Numbered from the stretch's first letter, positions 26,181 to 35,213 are shown. The stretch: DNA of 57,767 nucleotides from Glaciihabitans sp. (GCA_025465535.1 JAODMY010000054.1:1-57767), one strand, 5' to 3'. Numbers and translations: made by a program. Notes: a model not told the origin generated them from the sequence alone.

Positions 26181-26937
26181 CGCGTCCCGCCGCAAATCCC
26201 TCGTCGTAGGCCTCCTGCGTGCCAAGCCGGAACATGTCGTTCGCGGACGGCCGGATGAGAACCCGCCCTCCGGCGGCATCGGCCGAAAGCAGGTGGCCGA
26301 GCCCGCGGACGATCGCGACCGGCAGCCCGGCACTCTTCCGCTTCACCAGGTCGGCGGCCGCGGCGATCTCATCCCCGACTGCCGGGAGCGTCACGTCCAG
26401 TCGGCGGCCCTGGCTGTCCAGCGAGCCGCGCAGGTCTTCGAGCAGCGTCACTCCGCTGCCACCGATTGCGACATCCGTCTGCCCCTCGCGCCAGGTCCGA
26501 CCGAGCGTGTCGGTGATAACGACGCCGAGCGCAACCTCGAACCGCGATTCGAGCGTCGCCCGAATGAAGGCTGCCGATGCATCCGGATCGATCGGCAACA
26601 GCAGGACTGTCCCCTCGGGCGTGTTCGACCCGTCCACACCCGCCGCCGCTCCGACGATACCGAGCCGGTTTTCGACGATCCGCGTGACACCGCCCGGGTA
26701 GGCCCGGGTCGCGACGACCCGAACTGTTTCGTCGGTGATCGCCTGCTCACGGTCGGCTGCCTCGACGATGCGCCCCTCGGCCTTCGACACGATCTTGCTG
26801 CTGACCACGACGATGTCCCCGTGATGAAGGGTCGAATCAATGGCTGGAGCAGTGGCGATCGCGTCCCCGATGATCAGCCCGAGATCTTCCCCGGGGACGA
26901 TCTCCGGAATCCCTTCGAGTGCAAAGACACTGAACAT
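26173..26937 (-). CDS. cofE: coenzyme F420:L-glutamate ligase (single-domain CofE type)
   Basis: CofE adds glutamates to F420-0 with GTP. The 254-residue protein has [37 protein letters not shown] and [18 protein letters not shown], the usual CofE pattern. It stops where mycobacterial FbiB continues into an FMN reductase domain, so dehydro-F420-0 reduction must come from another gene if needed. Its ATG overlaps the stop of the LLM gene by 1 bp and it is followed by cofC, giving a tight operon. Confidence 0.95.
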   Translation of the reverse strand: MFSVFALEGIPEIVPGEDLGLIIGDAIATAPAIDSTLHHGDIVVVSSKIVSKAEGRIVEAADREQAITDETVRVVATRAYPGGVTRIVENRLGIVGAAAGVDGSNTPEGTVLLLPIDPDASAAFIRATLESRFEVALGVVITDTLGRTWREGQTDVAIGGSGVTLLEDLRGSLDSQGRRLDVTLPAVGDEIAAAADLVKRKSAGLPVAIVRGLGHLLSADAAGGRVLIRPSANDMFRLGTQEAYDEGFAAGRGA

Positions 26938-27944
26938 CAGCGCACCAGCTTCGGCAGGACGTCGCGACCGAACACGTCCATCCACTCGCGCTGGTTGCGC
27001 CCGACGTTGTGCAGGTAGATCCGGTCGAACCCGAGATCGAGATAGCGCTGGATGTTGGCGCGATGCACGTCCGGATCCTCGGACACCAGCAACCGTCCCT
27101 CGAAATCCTCCGGACGCACGAGCCGCGCGAGCTGCTCGAACTCGTACGGCGATCGGATGTCGGATCGCGGGAATCGCAATCCGCCGTTCGGCCACTCGGT
27201 GAGCGCGTTGGTCATCGCCTCTTCGCCCGTCGTCGCCCAACTCAGATGTAGGCGCAGGACCTTCGTACTTCGCGAGGGATCCTTGCCGACCTCGCGCGCG
27301 CCCTCGTCGAACCGCGCGAACAGTCCCTCGATCTTCTCGAGCGGCGCCCCGTCGATGATGAGCCCCTCGACGGTGCGACCCGCGCGCTTCGCAGCCACCG
27401 GGCCAGCGGTCGCGACGAGGATGTCCGGCGCCGTCTCTGGCATCGTCCAGAGTCTCGAGGATTCGAGCTTGAAGTACGGGCCGGTGTGCTTCGTGTCACG
27501 ACCGGCGGCGGATGCGGCGAACAGCTTCCGGATCACGTCGATGGCCTCGAACATCCGGTTGATCCGCTCCGCGGTCTCCGGCCAGTAGGCACCCACCACG
27601 TGCTCGTCGATCGCCTCACCCGACCCGATGCCGAGCCAGTGCCTGCCCGGATACATCGCCGCGAGGGTGGCGGATGCCTGGGCCACCATCGCCGGATGCT
27701 GCCGAAACGTCGGCACGGTCATCCCCGTACCGAGGTCGCCGGACGTCGTCTGCCCGAGCGCCCCGAGCACGTTCCAGACGAAGGATGCCTGGCCCTGCTT
27801 CGGCACCCACGGCTGGAACCGGTCGGCGGCCATGACACCGGTGAAACCGTGCTGCTCCGCATAGCTTGCGAGCTCGAGGATCTCGGTGGGATGGAACCGC
27901 TCCAGCATCGCGGCGTAGCCAATGGAGGGAGGTGCGGAAGGCAT
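26937..27944 (-). CDS. LLM-class F420-dependent oxidoreductase (Fgd-like)
   Basis: The 335-residue barrel protein reads [59 protein letters not shown] and [20 protein letters not shown], like F420-dependent dehydrogenases of the Fgd group. The substrate is unknown; sugar phosphates or alcohols are plausible. It is the first gene of the cofE-cofC operon and lies 84 bp after fgd on the same strand. Confidence 0.88.
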   Translation of the reverse strand: MPSAPPSIGYAAMLERFHPTEILELASYAEQHGFTGVMAADRFQPWVPKQGQASFVWNVLGALGQTTSGDLGTGMTVPTFRQHPAMVAQASATLAAMYPGRHWLGIGSGEAIDEHVVGAYWPETAERINRMFEAIDVIRKLFAASAAGRDTKHTGPYFKLESSRLWTMPETAPDILVATAGPVAAKRAGRTVEGLIIDGAPLEKIEGLFARFDEGAREVGKDPSRSTKVLRLHLSWATTGEEAMTNALTEWPNGGLRFPRSDIRSPYEFEQLARLVRPEDFEGRLLVSEDPDVHRANIQRYLDLGFDRIYLHNVGRNQREWMDVFGRDVLPKLVR

Positions 27945-27964
27945 GGGCCTATTCTCCCGCAGAC

Positions 27965-27991
27965 AGCTGAGCTCCGCAGTCTCACTCAGCT
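27965..27991 (-). terminator. weak hairpin after fgd
   Basis: AGCTGAG (27965-27971) and CTCAGCT (27985-27991) form a 7-bp stem in the 84-bp gap between fgd and the next LLM gene. No T-run follows; some read-through is likely. Confidence 0.4.
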
Positions 27992-28028
27992 CCCGGTGTA
28001 CAGGATCGCCGACCGCTTAGCCCAACAA

Positions 28029-29051
28029 CTAGCGCAGGGCGCGAAGGCGCGGCGCGAGATCCCTCTCGAACTGGGTGAGGAAACGCCGCTGGTCCGCTCC
28101 GGGGCCGTGAAAGACGAGGTGGTTGAAGCCGGCATCGAGGTAGACCTTGATCTTCTCGACCGTCTCGTCCGGATCCGAGCCGACGATCCACCGGCTGGCG
28201 ACCTGCTCGATCGGCAGGGCATCCGCCGCCTTCTCCATCTCGGCTGGGTCGGTGATGTCGTGCTTCTCCTCCTTCGACAGCGAGAGCGGAGCCCAGAAGC
28301 GCGTGTTCTCGAGCGCGAGCTTCGGATCCGTGTCATAGGAGAGTTTGATCTCGATCATGTGGTCGATCGCGGCGACGTCGCGTCCGGCTTTCTCGGCCCC
28401 GGCGCTCACGGCGGGGATGAGCTTCTCGGTGTAGAGATCCATGCCCTTGCCGGATGTGCAGATGAATCCGTCGCCGGCTCGCCCGGCGTAGCCAGCGACG
28501 AGCGGTCCGCCCGCGGCAATGTAGACGGGGATGCCGCCCTCGGGCCGGTCGTAGATGCTCGCGTCGTGCGTCGAGTAGTACTCGCCCTCGAAGTTGACCC
28601 TGTCCTCGGACCAGAGCGCACGCATCAGGGACACGGCCTCGCGCAGACGCGCGTAACGCTCCTTGAACTCGGGCCAGTCCTGCTCGCCCGCGCCTCGGAA
28701 ACCGGTCGCGATCTCGTTGAGCGCCTCACCCGTTCCGACGCCGAGGAAGATCCGGCCCGGGTACATCACGCCCATGGTCGCAAACGCCTGTGCGATCACC
28801 GCGGGGTTGTAGCGGAAGGTCGGCGTGAGCACAGATGTGCCGATCTGGACCTTCGACGTCCGCTCCCCCACCGCGGCCATCCAGGCCAGCGAGAATGGCG
28901 CATGGCCACCGGTGTGACGCCACGGCTGGAAGTGGTCGCTGACGGCGACGCTCTCGAATCCGTGTTCCTCTGCGGCGACCGCGATCTCCACCAGCTCCCG
29001 TGGATCGAACTGTTCTGCGGACGCCTTGTAGCCAAGTTTCAACGGGAGCAT
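28029..29051 (-). CDS. fgd: F420-dependent glucose-6-phosphate dehydrogenase
   Basis: FGD oxidises glucose-6-phosphate and supplies reduced F420. The 340-residue protein follows the mycobacterial enzyme closely: [71 protein letters not shown] and [16 protein letters not shown], including the conserved W and H of the active site. An extra stretch RGAGEQD follows EIATGF. The ATG at 29051 lies 7 bases after TAAAGT, suggesting leaderless translation. Its role fits the F420 genes next to it. Confidence 0.96.
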   Translation of the reverse strand: MLPLKLGYKASAEQFDPRELVEIAVAAEEHGFESVAVSDHFQPWRHTGGHAPFSLAWMAAVGERTSKVQIGTSVLTPTFRYNPAVIAQAFATMGVMYPGRIFLGVGTGEALNEIATGFRGAGEQDWPEFKERYARLREAVSLMRALWSEDRVNFEGEYYSTHDASIYDRPEGGIPVYIAAGGPLVAGYAGRAGDGFICTSGKGMDLYTEKLIPAVSAGAEKAGRDVAAIDHMIEIKLSYDTDPKLALENTRFWAPLSLSKEEKHDITDPAEMEKAADALPIEQVASRWIVGSDPDETVEKIKVYLDAGFNHLVFHGPGADQRRFLTQFERDLAPRLRALR

Positions 29052-29058
29052 ACTCACA

Positions 29059-29085
29059 ACTTTACGGCGTGAGCCCCCGTAGGCT
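29059..29085. promoter_or_regulatory. paired -10 boxes for divergent leaderless fgd and nitroreductase genes
   Basis: On the minus strand TAAAGT (29064-29059) precedes the fgd ATG by 7 bases. On the plus strand TAGGCT (29080-29085) precedes the neighbouring GTG by 6 bases. Only 40 bp separate the two starts, so the promoters must overlap upstream elements. Confidence 0.6.
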
Positions 29086-29091
29086 CGGTGC

Positions 29092-29706
29092 GTGACCGAT
29101 ACGAAAACCACCCCCGTCGAATTCTGGTTCGACCCCTCCTGCCCCTGGGCCTGGATGACCTCGCGCTGGGTCGACGAGGTCTCGCAGCACCGCGACCTCG
29201 ACGTGACCTGGAACGTGATGAGCCTCGCTGTCCTCAACGAGAACAACGATGTGTCCGACGCCTACAAGGCGTTCTTCCCGCGTGCGCTGCGCTACACGCG
29301 CCTCGTCACGGCGGTGAAGGAATTGCACGGCCAGGAGTACGTCAAGCCGCTGTATGACGCACTCGGGACACGCATCCATCTCGGCAAATCCAAGAATCCG
29401 GACGAGGTGATCCCGGCCGCTCTCGAAGAGGTCGGCCTGCCAGCCGAATTGATCGAGCACAGCCTCACCGACGAGTACGACACGCAGATGCGCGCGAGCC
29501 ACTCCGAAGGCATCAGCCGGGTCGGGGAGGATGTCGGTACCCCGGTAATCGCGGTCGCCGGCACGGCATTTTTCGGGCCGGTCATCTCGCCAGCGCCCAA
29601 GGGCGAGGACGCCGTCAGGCTCTGGGATGGCACGGTTGCCGTCGCCAGCTACCCCGGCTTCTTCGAGATCAAGCGCTCGCGCACGGTCGACCCGATCTTC
29701 GACTAG
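29092..29706 (+). CDS. DsbA-fold mycothiol-dependent nitroreductase-like protein (Rv2466c family)
   Basis: The 204-residue protein resembles mycobacterial Rv2466c, a mycothiol-dependent thioredoxin-fold nitroreductase: [52 protein letters not shown] and [14 protein letters not shown]. The active site is CPWA, whereas Rv2466c has CPWC, so a one-cysteine mechanism with mycothiol is likely. The GTG at 29092 is supported by the -10 box 6 bases before it. It is divergent from fgd. Confidence 0.88.
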   Translation: MTDTKTTPVEFWFDPSCPWAWMTSRWVDEVSQHRDLDVTWNVMSLAVLNENNDVSDAYKAFFPRALRYTRLVTAVKELHGQEYVKPLYDALGTRIHLGKSKNPDEVIPAALEEVGLPAELIEHSLTDEYDTQMRASHSEGISRVGEDVGTPVIAVAGTAFFGPVISPAPKGEDAVRLWDGTVAVASYPGFFEIKRSRTVDPIFD

Positions 29707-29712
29707 CAGCGA

Positions 29713-29759
29713 TCTGCCTCGAAGCCAGCCGATCCGCCGATTCGCTACTTCGAGGCAGA
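29713..29759. terminator. 12-bp-stem hairpin between convergent genes
   Basis: TCTGCCTCGAAG (29713-29724) pairs perfectly with CTTCGAGGCAGA (29748-29759). The right arm is also the last codons of the small basic protein gene, so the hairpin fixes that protein's KSASK end. It probably terminates both transcripts. Confidence 0.65.
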
Positions 29760-29915
29760 CTTCGCGCGTCTGATCTGAGCCGCAATAGCCGCTGTGCTGA
29801 ACGCCTGCGTGCGCTTGAGTTGCGCGTGATTGCGCTCGTACTGCTTCTTTGCCGCTTTCTTCTGCGACTTCACGGTCTTCTTTTGAGCCTTCCGCGCGGC
29901 CCTGTCCCCTGCCAT
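29745..29915 (-). CDS. small Lys/Arg-rich basic protein (56 residues)
   Basis: The frame begins MAGDRAARKAQKKTVKSQKK and is about one third Lys or Arg, with an Ala-rich C-terminus (AFSTAAIAAQIRRAKSASK). It lies 5 bp after the stop of another basic protein gene, so the two are probably translated together. The composition suggests binding to DNA or RNA, like histone-H1-type tails; no family was recognised. It is short, but codon use matches its neighbours. Confidence 0.6.
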   Translation of the reverse strand: MAGDRAARKAQKKTVKSQKKAAKKQYERNHAQLKRTQAFSTAAIAAQIRRAKSASK

Positions 29916-29920
29916 CCGAC

Positions 29921-30415
29921 CTACTTCAATCTCGCCAAAAGCTGTTCTTTCGAAAGCCGGGAGTAGCCGACGAGACCGCGCTGCTTCGCCTGCGCGCGCA
30001 GCGCTACCACCGACGCACCGGTGGCGGATGTCGCCCCCACGGGAGCCGTGGACCTGCTGGTCGGCACCCTGCGAGCGACCGTCTTTGCCGAGTCTGATTT
30101 CGTTGCGCTCGGCTTTGCACCGCTCGGCTTCGTGCTGCGTGATTTCGCTCTGCCGGACTTCGAGACTCTCGACTTGGCGGTGTGCGGCCCGGCCTTGTTC
30201 GGCTTGCCGCCATCCATCTGGTCAGCCAGAGCCTTTCTTGCCTTGGCCAAATCTCTTTTTGTCTTTGCGAGAACTTTCTCGGTCCGCTCGTTGGTTCTCT
30301 TGGCAGCCTTCCTCGCGCGATCCTTTTCCCTCGTGAGTTCGCGCCTGGCCTCCTCGCCCTGGAGCTTCAGGTCGGCCTTCGCCTGCTTGCGGATCGCTTT
30401 CTTGGACTTCGCCAC
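29921..30415 (-). CDS. Lys-rich basic protein with C-terminal SAP/Rho-N-like motif
   Basis: The 164-residue protein starts at GTG 30415 (AGGAGC ribosome site 8 bases before). It begins AKSKKAIRKQAKADLKLQG, continues as a charged helix, then a Lys/Ser/Thr/Pro-rich disordered region. It ends LRAQAKQRGLVGYSRLSKEQLLARLK, which fits the SAP or Rho N-terminal helix-extended-helix DNA/RNA-binding motif. A nucleoid-associated role is plausible. It lies 56 bp after coaD. Confidence 0.75.
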   Translation of the reverse strand: MAKSKKAIRKQAKADLKLQGEEARRELTREKDRARKAAKRTNERTEKVLAKTKRDLAKARKALADQMDGGKPNKAGPHTAKSRVSKSGRAKSRSTKPSGAKPSATKSDSAKTVARRVPTSRSTAPVGATSATGASVVALRAQAKQRGLVGYSRLSKEQLLARLK

Positions 30416-30471
30416 GATTGTGCTCCTTCGACTTTTGCCAACTCTCCTCGCCCGAACGCGAGGACGCAAGG

Positions 30472-30954
30472 TCAGCCGCGTTGCAGGAAGTCCGCGACGG
30501 CCCTCGGCACGTAGGGGGCGACATCGCCGCCGAGTCCCGCGACCTGGCGCACGAGGGAACTCGAAACGTGCGCGTTTTCAGGGGAAGTCAACAGGAAGAC
30601 GGTCTCGACTCCGGCAAGATTGCGGTTCACGATCGCCATCGGCGTCTCGTAGGCGACATCGATCTGCGAGCGGATGCCCTTGACGATGACACTCGCACCG
30701 ACCTCGGTGCAGTAGTCGACGAGGAGTCCGACGCTCCAGCTCGTTACTTTGATGTTGCCAGGCAGGTCAGCCTCGGCGATCGACTGCTCGATGAGCGATA
30801 CGCGTTGCGCGATGGGCAGAAGCGCGGCCTTGGCGGGGTTGTGCACCACCAGGACGTGGACCTCGTCGAAGATGTTGGCAGCCCGGCCGATTACGTCGAT
30901 GTGTCCGAGAGTGACGGGGTCGAACGACCCGGGGACGACGGCGATCCTGCTCAT
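30472..30954 (-). CDS. coaD: pantetheine-phosphate adenylyltransferase
   Basis: CoaD adenylates 4'-phosphopantetheine in coenzyme A synthesis. The 160-residue length is standard. [20 protein letters not shown] carries the nucleotidyltransferase TxGH-type site, [18 protein letters not shown] binds pantetheine, and [20 protein letters not shown] is the ISSS-type loop. The ATG at 30954 lies 6 bases after TATGGT on the minus strand, again a leaderless arrangement. rsmD, often next to coaD, is instead 3.3 kb away. Confidence 0.97.
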   Translation of the reverse strand: MSRIAVVPGSFDPVTLGHIDVIGRAANIFDEVHVLVVHNPAKAALLPIAQRVSLIEQSIAEADLPGNIKVTSWSVGLLVDYCTEVGASVIVKGIRSQIDVAYETPMAIVNRNLAGVETVFLLTSPENAHVSSSLVRQVAGLGGDVAPYVPRAVADFLQRG

Positions 30955-31006
30955 GGTTTCACCATACCTGTGGTTGTTTGCCGTTTAGTCATTGTGGCTG
31001 CCCGCT

Positions 31007-33169
31007 CTAATTCTTCGACAGGAACGCGGCCTCGGACTCGTCGAGACGGCGCGCCAACGCCTCGGCGAGCGCGGGATGATCCTTCAGCGTCGGGTCGACC
31101 TCCAGGACTCCGGCGGCGAGCTCACGGGCATCCAGGATGAGGTCGCCGTCCTTCGCGACTCGAAGCAGCCGGAGGCTCGAGCGACCGCCGGACTGGACGC
31201 TTCCGAGCACGTCCCCCTCCTGCCGAAGTTCGAGGTCTTTCTGCGCGAGTTCGAAGCCGTCCAGGGTGCTGGCGACGGCATCCACCCGCTCGCGTGAGAT
31301 CGTGTCGATCTCGGCACGGGTCACCAGCAGGCAGATGCCCGCGACGCTGCCCCGACCGACGCGACCGCGAAGCTGATGAAGCTGCGAGACCCCGAAGCGA
31401 TCGGCGTCGAGGATGACCATGGCCGACGCGTTCGGAACGTCGACGCCGACCTCGATCACCGTCGTCGCGACGAGCACGTCGATCTCGCCCGCGGCAAACG
31501 CGACCATGACGGCATCCTTCGCCTCGCCCGACATGCGACCGTGCAGGCTGGCGATCCGGCGACCGGCAAGGACGGGGTTGGCCTTCAGGGATGCGGTGAT
31601 TTCGGTGACGTTGGCCGCGCTCCCCGCGCCACCCCCAGCCTCTGGACTCGTCGAGGGATCTTCCGAGTCGGGCTCGGTGACGGTCGGGTCGATCGCCGGG
31701 CACACCACGAACACCTGGTGCCCGGCGGCGAGCTCTTCTGCCGTCCGCTCCCAGACGCGACTGACCCAGCCGGGATGCTCCGCGAGCGGCACGACGAAAC
31801 TCTGGATCGGGATGCGACCGCTCGGCAACTCGGCGATCGTCGAGATGTCGAGATCCCCGAACACGGTCATCGCTACGGTGCGCGGGATGGGCGTCGCCGT
31901 CAGGACGACGACGTGCGGCGGCTGCTTGCCCTTCTGCCGGAGCGTCTCGCGCTGCTCTACGCCGAAGCGGTGCTGTTCGTCCACGACGACGAGGCCGAGG
32001 TCGAAGAACTCCAGGTTGTCGCTCAGGAGCGCGTGCGTGCCAATAACGATGCCGGAGCTTCCGGAGACCGCCGCGAGCAGCGCCTTCTTGCGCTCGGCCG
32101 TCGACAACTGCCCGGTCAGCAGCGTCGGCCGCACCCGCGCGGAGAGGTTCGGCCCGAGCGTCCTGACGATCGAGCGCAGATGCTGGGACGCGAGCACCTC
32201 CGTAGGTGCGAGAAGTGCGGACTGGCCACCGGAATCCGCGACGGCGAGCATCGCACGGAGAGCGACGAGCGTCTTGCCGGAGCCGACCTCGCCCTGGATC
32301 AGCCGGTTCATCGGCGCGGACCTTGCCATGTCCATAAAGATCTCGTCACCGACGAGTCGCTGGTCGCCCGTCAGCGTGAACGGCATTTCGGCCTCGAACT
32401 CGGCCGCGAGCTTGCCGGGCACGCGGGGGGTCGCCGCGGTCGCCCGCAGCAGTGCGCGCTGCTGCAGGAGCGCCGATTGCAGGACGAACGCCTCCTGGAA
32501 CCGAAGGGCCTTGCGAGCGGCACCCCAGTCGGCATCCTTCGCGGGACGATGGATGAGTTCGACCGCACGCGCGTAGGTCAGCAGCTTGCGCTCGGACCGC
32601 ACGGACGGCGGCACCGGATCCTCGAGCGGGGGCAGGGTGTCGAGCACCACCTCGATCGACTTCGCAATCTGCCAGCTGGCCACCGTCGACGTCGCCGGGT
32701 AGATCGGGATGGGCGACTCGACCCACTTTTTCGTCGCCGGATCCGCGAGGTCGACCGCCTCGTCGAACAGCTGGTAATCGGGATGCGCGAGCTGCCGCAG
32801 CCCCTTGTAGTCGCCGACCTTGCCCGCGAAGACGCCGCGCACACCCGGCTTCAGGTCGTTCGAACGCCACGGCTGGTTGAAGAAGGTGAGGGTGAGGATG
32901 CCGCGGCCGTCCGTGATCCGAGCCTCGAAGATCGACCCTCGCTTGGCCTTCATGGACCGCTCGGTCACCTGCAGCACCTCGGCGATGAGCGTGACATTGC
33001 TGTCGAGCTCTAGTTCGTCGAGCGCCGTCAGTTCGCCGCGCTTTGCGTAGCGCCGGGGGTAGTGGCTGAGCAGGTCGCCGACCGTGACGAGTCCGAGCCC
33101 CTTCTGGAGCGCGGATGCCGTGCGCCCGCCGAGCGCGTTGCTCAGCTTGTCGTCGAGGGGCGAGGTCAC
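31007..33169 (-). CDS. recG: ATP-dependent DNA helicase RecG
   Basis: RecG reverses stalled forks and branch-migrates junctions. The 720-residue protein has the N-terminal wedge domain (GLVTVGDLLSHYPRRYAKRG), Walker A IQGEVGSGKTLVALRAML, the DEQHRFGVEQRE box, and the motif VI region QLHQLRGRVGRGS. An acidic/Gly-rich loop (residues around 520) replaces part of a variable region. It ends in FLSKN. The gene is complete, with its start 8 bp from a hairpin after the upstream hydrolase gene. Confidence 0.97.
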   Translation of the reverse strand: MTSPLDDKLSNALGGRTASALQKGLGLVTVGDLLSHYPRRYAKRGELTALDELELDSNVTLIAEVLQVTERSMKAKRGSIFEARITDGRGILTLTFFNQPWRSNDLKPGVRGVFAGKVGDYKGLRQLAHPDYQLFDEAVDLADPATKKWVESPIPIYPATSTVASWQIAKSIEVVLDTLPPLEDPVPPSVRSERKLLTYARAVELIHRPAKDADWGAARKALRFQEAFVLQSALLQQRALLRATAATPRVPGKLAAEFEAEMPFTLTGDQRLVGDEIFMDMARSAPMNRLIQGEVGSGKTLVALRAMLAVADSGGQSALLAPTEVLASQHLRSIVRTLGPNLSARVRPTLLTGQLSTAERKKALLAAVSGSSGIVIGTHALLSDNLEFFDLGLVVVDEQHRFGVEQRETLRQKGKQPPHVVVLTATPIPRTVAMTVFGDLDISTIAELPSGRIPIQSFVVPLAEHPGWVSRVWERTAEELAAGHQVFVVCPAIDPTVTEPDSEDPSTSPEAGGGAGSAANVTEITASLKANPVLAGRRIASLHGRMSGEAKDAVMVAFAAGEIDVLVATTVIEVGVDVPNASAMVILDADRFGVSQLHQLRGRVGRGSVAGICLLVTRAEIDTISRERVDAVASTLDGFELAQKDLELRQEGDVLGSVQSGGRSSLRLLRVAKDGDLILDARELAAGVLEVDPTLKDHPALAEALARRLDESEAAFLSKN

Positions 33170-33173
33170 TCTA

Positions 33174-33221
33174 CGAGGGTAGCCGCGACGGACGAGATTG
33201 CCCGTCGCGTAGCCACCCTCG
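33174..33221 (-). terminator. hairpin between hydrolase and recG
   Basis: CGAGGGTAGCCGCGACGG and the downstream CCGTCGCGTAGCCACCCTCG pair with one small internal loop. It follows the hydrolase stop (33230) on the minus strand and overlaps the region just before recG, so it probably insulates recG. Confidence 0.5.
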
Positions 33222-33229
33222 CAACGGCC

Positions 33230-34084
33230 CTACGACTCGTCGCTCCTGCGGATGAACTCGACCGCGATCTCGGCGACCTCCCGCCAGCCGTGGTCGATGA
33301 CGAGCGAGTGGCCGCGATCGGGGACCTTCGTGATCTCCGTGATCCCGGGGTTCCTGCTCTGCACTTTGTACATCGCCTCGGTGATCGCGAGCGGCACCGT
33401 GTGATCCTTCTCACCGGCGATGATGAGCAGCGGACCGCGGTTCGGATTCTTGGTGTCGACCTTCGCCTCGGAGAACGGATTGAGGTTGGCGGCCGCGGCC
33501 TGGAAGAGCGGCACACCGGATGCCGGAACGTGGAACTCGTCGTACAGCGCCCTTCCCTCTTCTTCGGTGAGCTCGTTCGACCAGCCGTAGCTGAACTGCT
33601 CGAACGTCAGCGCGACCGCCCTGCCCGCGTTGGCCGGGTTGCCGAGCACCGGAGACGCCGACTTCAGCGATGACAGCGGAAGGGGCAACACGCCGCGGAA
33701 GGGCGCAGGGTCGATGCCGACCGTGACCGCTGCCGCTCCCTCGCCCGCGATCTTCTGCGCGATGAGGCCACCGAACGAGTGTCCGACGACCGCCGGTTGC
33801 GCGGTGAGCAGGTTGATGGCTTCGAGGTAGTGATCGGTGACCTGCGAGATCATCTTGTGCGCAAACACCTCCGGGTCGCGCTTGGCCTCCTCGACGCTCT
33901 CCGGATCGTCCGGCCAGCCGGGGGCGATGGTCGCGTATCCGTTCGCCTCGAAGAGTTCGCGCCAACGATCCCAACTGCTGGAGAGAAGCCAGAGTCCGTG
34001 AACGAAGACCACGGGTGACCGCCCGGAATCGTTCGCGCGGGCGATATCGTCGTTTTCGGTCTGCGTCAAAGGTGCCATTGTCAT
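33230..34084 (-). CDS. alpha/beta hydrolase
   Basis: The 284-residue protein has the hydrolase fold: PVVFVHGLWLLSSSWDRW (oxyanion region), nucleophile elbow GHSFGG, acid near AGEKDHTVP and catalytic His in DRGHSLVIDHGW. It could be an esterase, lipase or haloalkane-type enzyme; the substrate cannot be read. The ATG at 34084 is followed by a second in-frame ATG two codons on. It is divergent from rsmD. Confidence 0.88.
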   Translation of the reverse strand: MTMAPLTQTENDDIARANDSGRSPVVFVHGLWLLSSSWDRWRELFEANGYATIAPGWPDDPESVEEAKRDPEVFAHKMISQVTDHYLEAINLLTAQPAVVGHSFGGLIAQKIAGEGAAAVTVGIDPAPFRGVLPLPLSSLKSASPVLGNPANAGRAVALTFEQFSYGWSNELTEEEGRALYDEFHVPASGVPLFQAAAANLNPFSEAKVDTKNPNRGPLLIIAGEKDHTVPLAITEAMYKVQSRNPGITEITKVPDRGHSLVIDHGWREVAEIAVEFIRRSDES

Positions 34085-34243
34085 TCCTTCGTTCAGCGGG
34101 AGACGGGGATGTTTCGCTGTGGAACGTGGTGCGGGGACAATGCTGCGGGGTGCTGACTTTTCAGTGTGGCCCGGCTCCGAGGATCCCGCAATGAATTTGC
34201 TCTGAACGGCCGGTGCTCATCGCCGCGCTAGCGTTGGATCGTC

Positions 34244-34813
34244 ATGACACGCATCATTGCCGGGTTCGCCGGGTCCCTCACGCTGGCGGTTCCGGCATCC
34301 GGAACGCGCCCGACCAGCGACCGCGTGCGCGAGGCAATCTTCTCGGCGCTCGAATCCCGGAACGCGGTCGACGGCGCGCGCGTGCTCGACCTGTACGCGG
34401 GATCCGGCGCGCTCGGGCTCGAGGCGGCGTCGCGCGGGGCCGCATCCGTGACGCTGGTCGATCACTCCGCGTCGGCGGCCGCGGCCTGCCGGAAGAATGC
34501 GGCGCACATCCTGAAGGCATCGCCAAGGGGTCGGACGGTCGCGATCGAGGTGAGCGCGTCCCCCGTGCAACCGTTCGTGGCCGGCGCGCGACAGTTCTGG
34601 GACATCGTCTTCCTCGACCCGCCCTACGAGCTTGGCGGGGCGGAGGTCACCCGCAACCTCGAGGCGCTCGTACCCCGGTTGGATCCGGATGCGGTGGTCG
34701 TTGTCGAACGCGGCTCACGCGATGCGCCGCCCGAGCTGCCCGAGGGAATCGCCCTCGACCGCCGCAAGGACTACGGCGACACGTCGCTGTACTGGCTGTC
34801 GCCCGCGGATTAG
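34244..34813 (+). CDS. rsmD: 16S rRNA (guanine966-N2)-methyltransferase
   Basis: RsmD methylates G966 of 16S rRNA. The 189-residue protein shows MTRIIAGFAGSLTL, GTRPTSDRVREAIFSAL, the SAM-binding VLDLYAGSGALGLEAASRGA and the catalytic DIVFLDPPYELGG. A TAGCGT box 9 bases before the ATG is a possible -10. rsmD usually follows recG in the same direction; here it is divergent with a hydrolase between. Confidence 0.96.
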   Translation: MTRIIAGFAGSLTLAVPASGTRPTSDRVREAIFSALESRNAVDGARVLDLYAGSGALGLEAASRGAASVTLVDHSASAAAACRKNAAHILKASPRGRTVAIEVSASPVQPFVAGARQFWDIVFLDPPYELGGAEVTRNLEALVPRLDPDAVVVVERGSRDAPPELPEGIALDRRKDYGDTSLYWLSPAD

Positions 34814-35213
34814 GCCGAGTCGGGTGTTGCGACCCACAAATCGTGATCGCCACGAACGAGGGCGAACGCAGCGTAGGACCAATGGGTCGGATGGCCCACT
34901 CGGTAGGAAGTCCTCGTGGGTAGAACTCGAAAACTCCCACCCAGGGCGAAAGATGGCGGGGCTGACCGTCGAATCACCGCGGTTGGTGCCGTGTTCCGTC
35001 GACCTCCGCCGACCTCCGACCTCCGCCAATCTCCCCTGGCCTCCGCCAATCTCCTCCGACCTCCGCCGACCCCTGCCGACCCCTGCCGAAAACGAAGGAG
35101 TTTCGGCGAAAATGCCGCACGAACGGACCGTTAGATCGCCGTAACGGCAAGAGTTCCTTCGTTTTCAGCAACCATGACCGATACGACCCACGAACGAGCT
35201 ACTCGACAGCGGG
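34814..35213. other. 400-bp intergenic region with repeats and one unexplained block
   Basis: Between rsmD and the convergent ArsR gene there is no credible gene. 34840-34935 is a GC-rich block open in several frames but with no ribosome site. 34999-35086 is a run of degenerate 8-10-bp repeats around CCTCCGCC and CCCCTGCCGA. 35087-35167 is element copy C. 35168-35213 is unremarkable. A short direct repeat CCACGAACGAG occurs at 34850 and near 35189. Confidence 0.7.
35087..35167 (+). repeat. palindrome-ended repeat element, copy C
   Basis: This 81-bp element begins CGAAAACGAAGGAGTTTC and ends TTCCTTCGTTTTCA. It shares with copy A (read in reverse) the internal CCGCACGAAC at the same distance from the end, and with copy B its length and ends. 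Short tandem repeats ending CTGCCGA lead directly into its first bases. Confidence 0.8.

Noticed and set aside
31376-33013. 545-residue plus-strand frame
   Set aside because: Antisense to recG and composed of Arg/Asp/His-rich sequence typical of shadow frames.
34647-34940. 97-residue minus-strand frame after rsmD
   Set aside because: It overlaps the end of rsmD, has no ribosome site and no recognisable domain; treated as non-coding.
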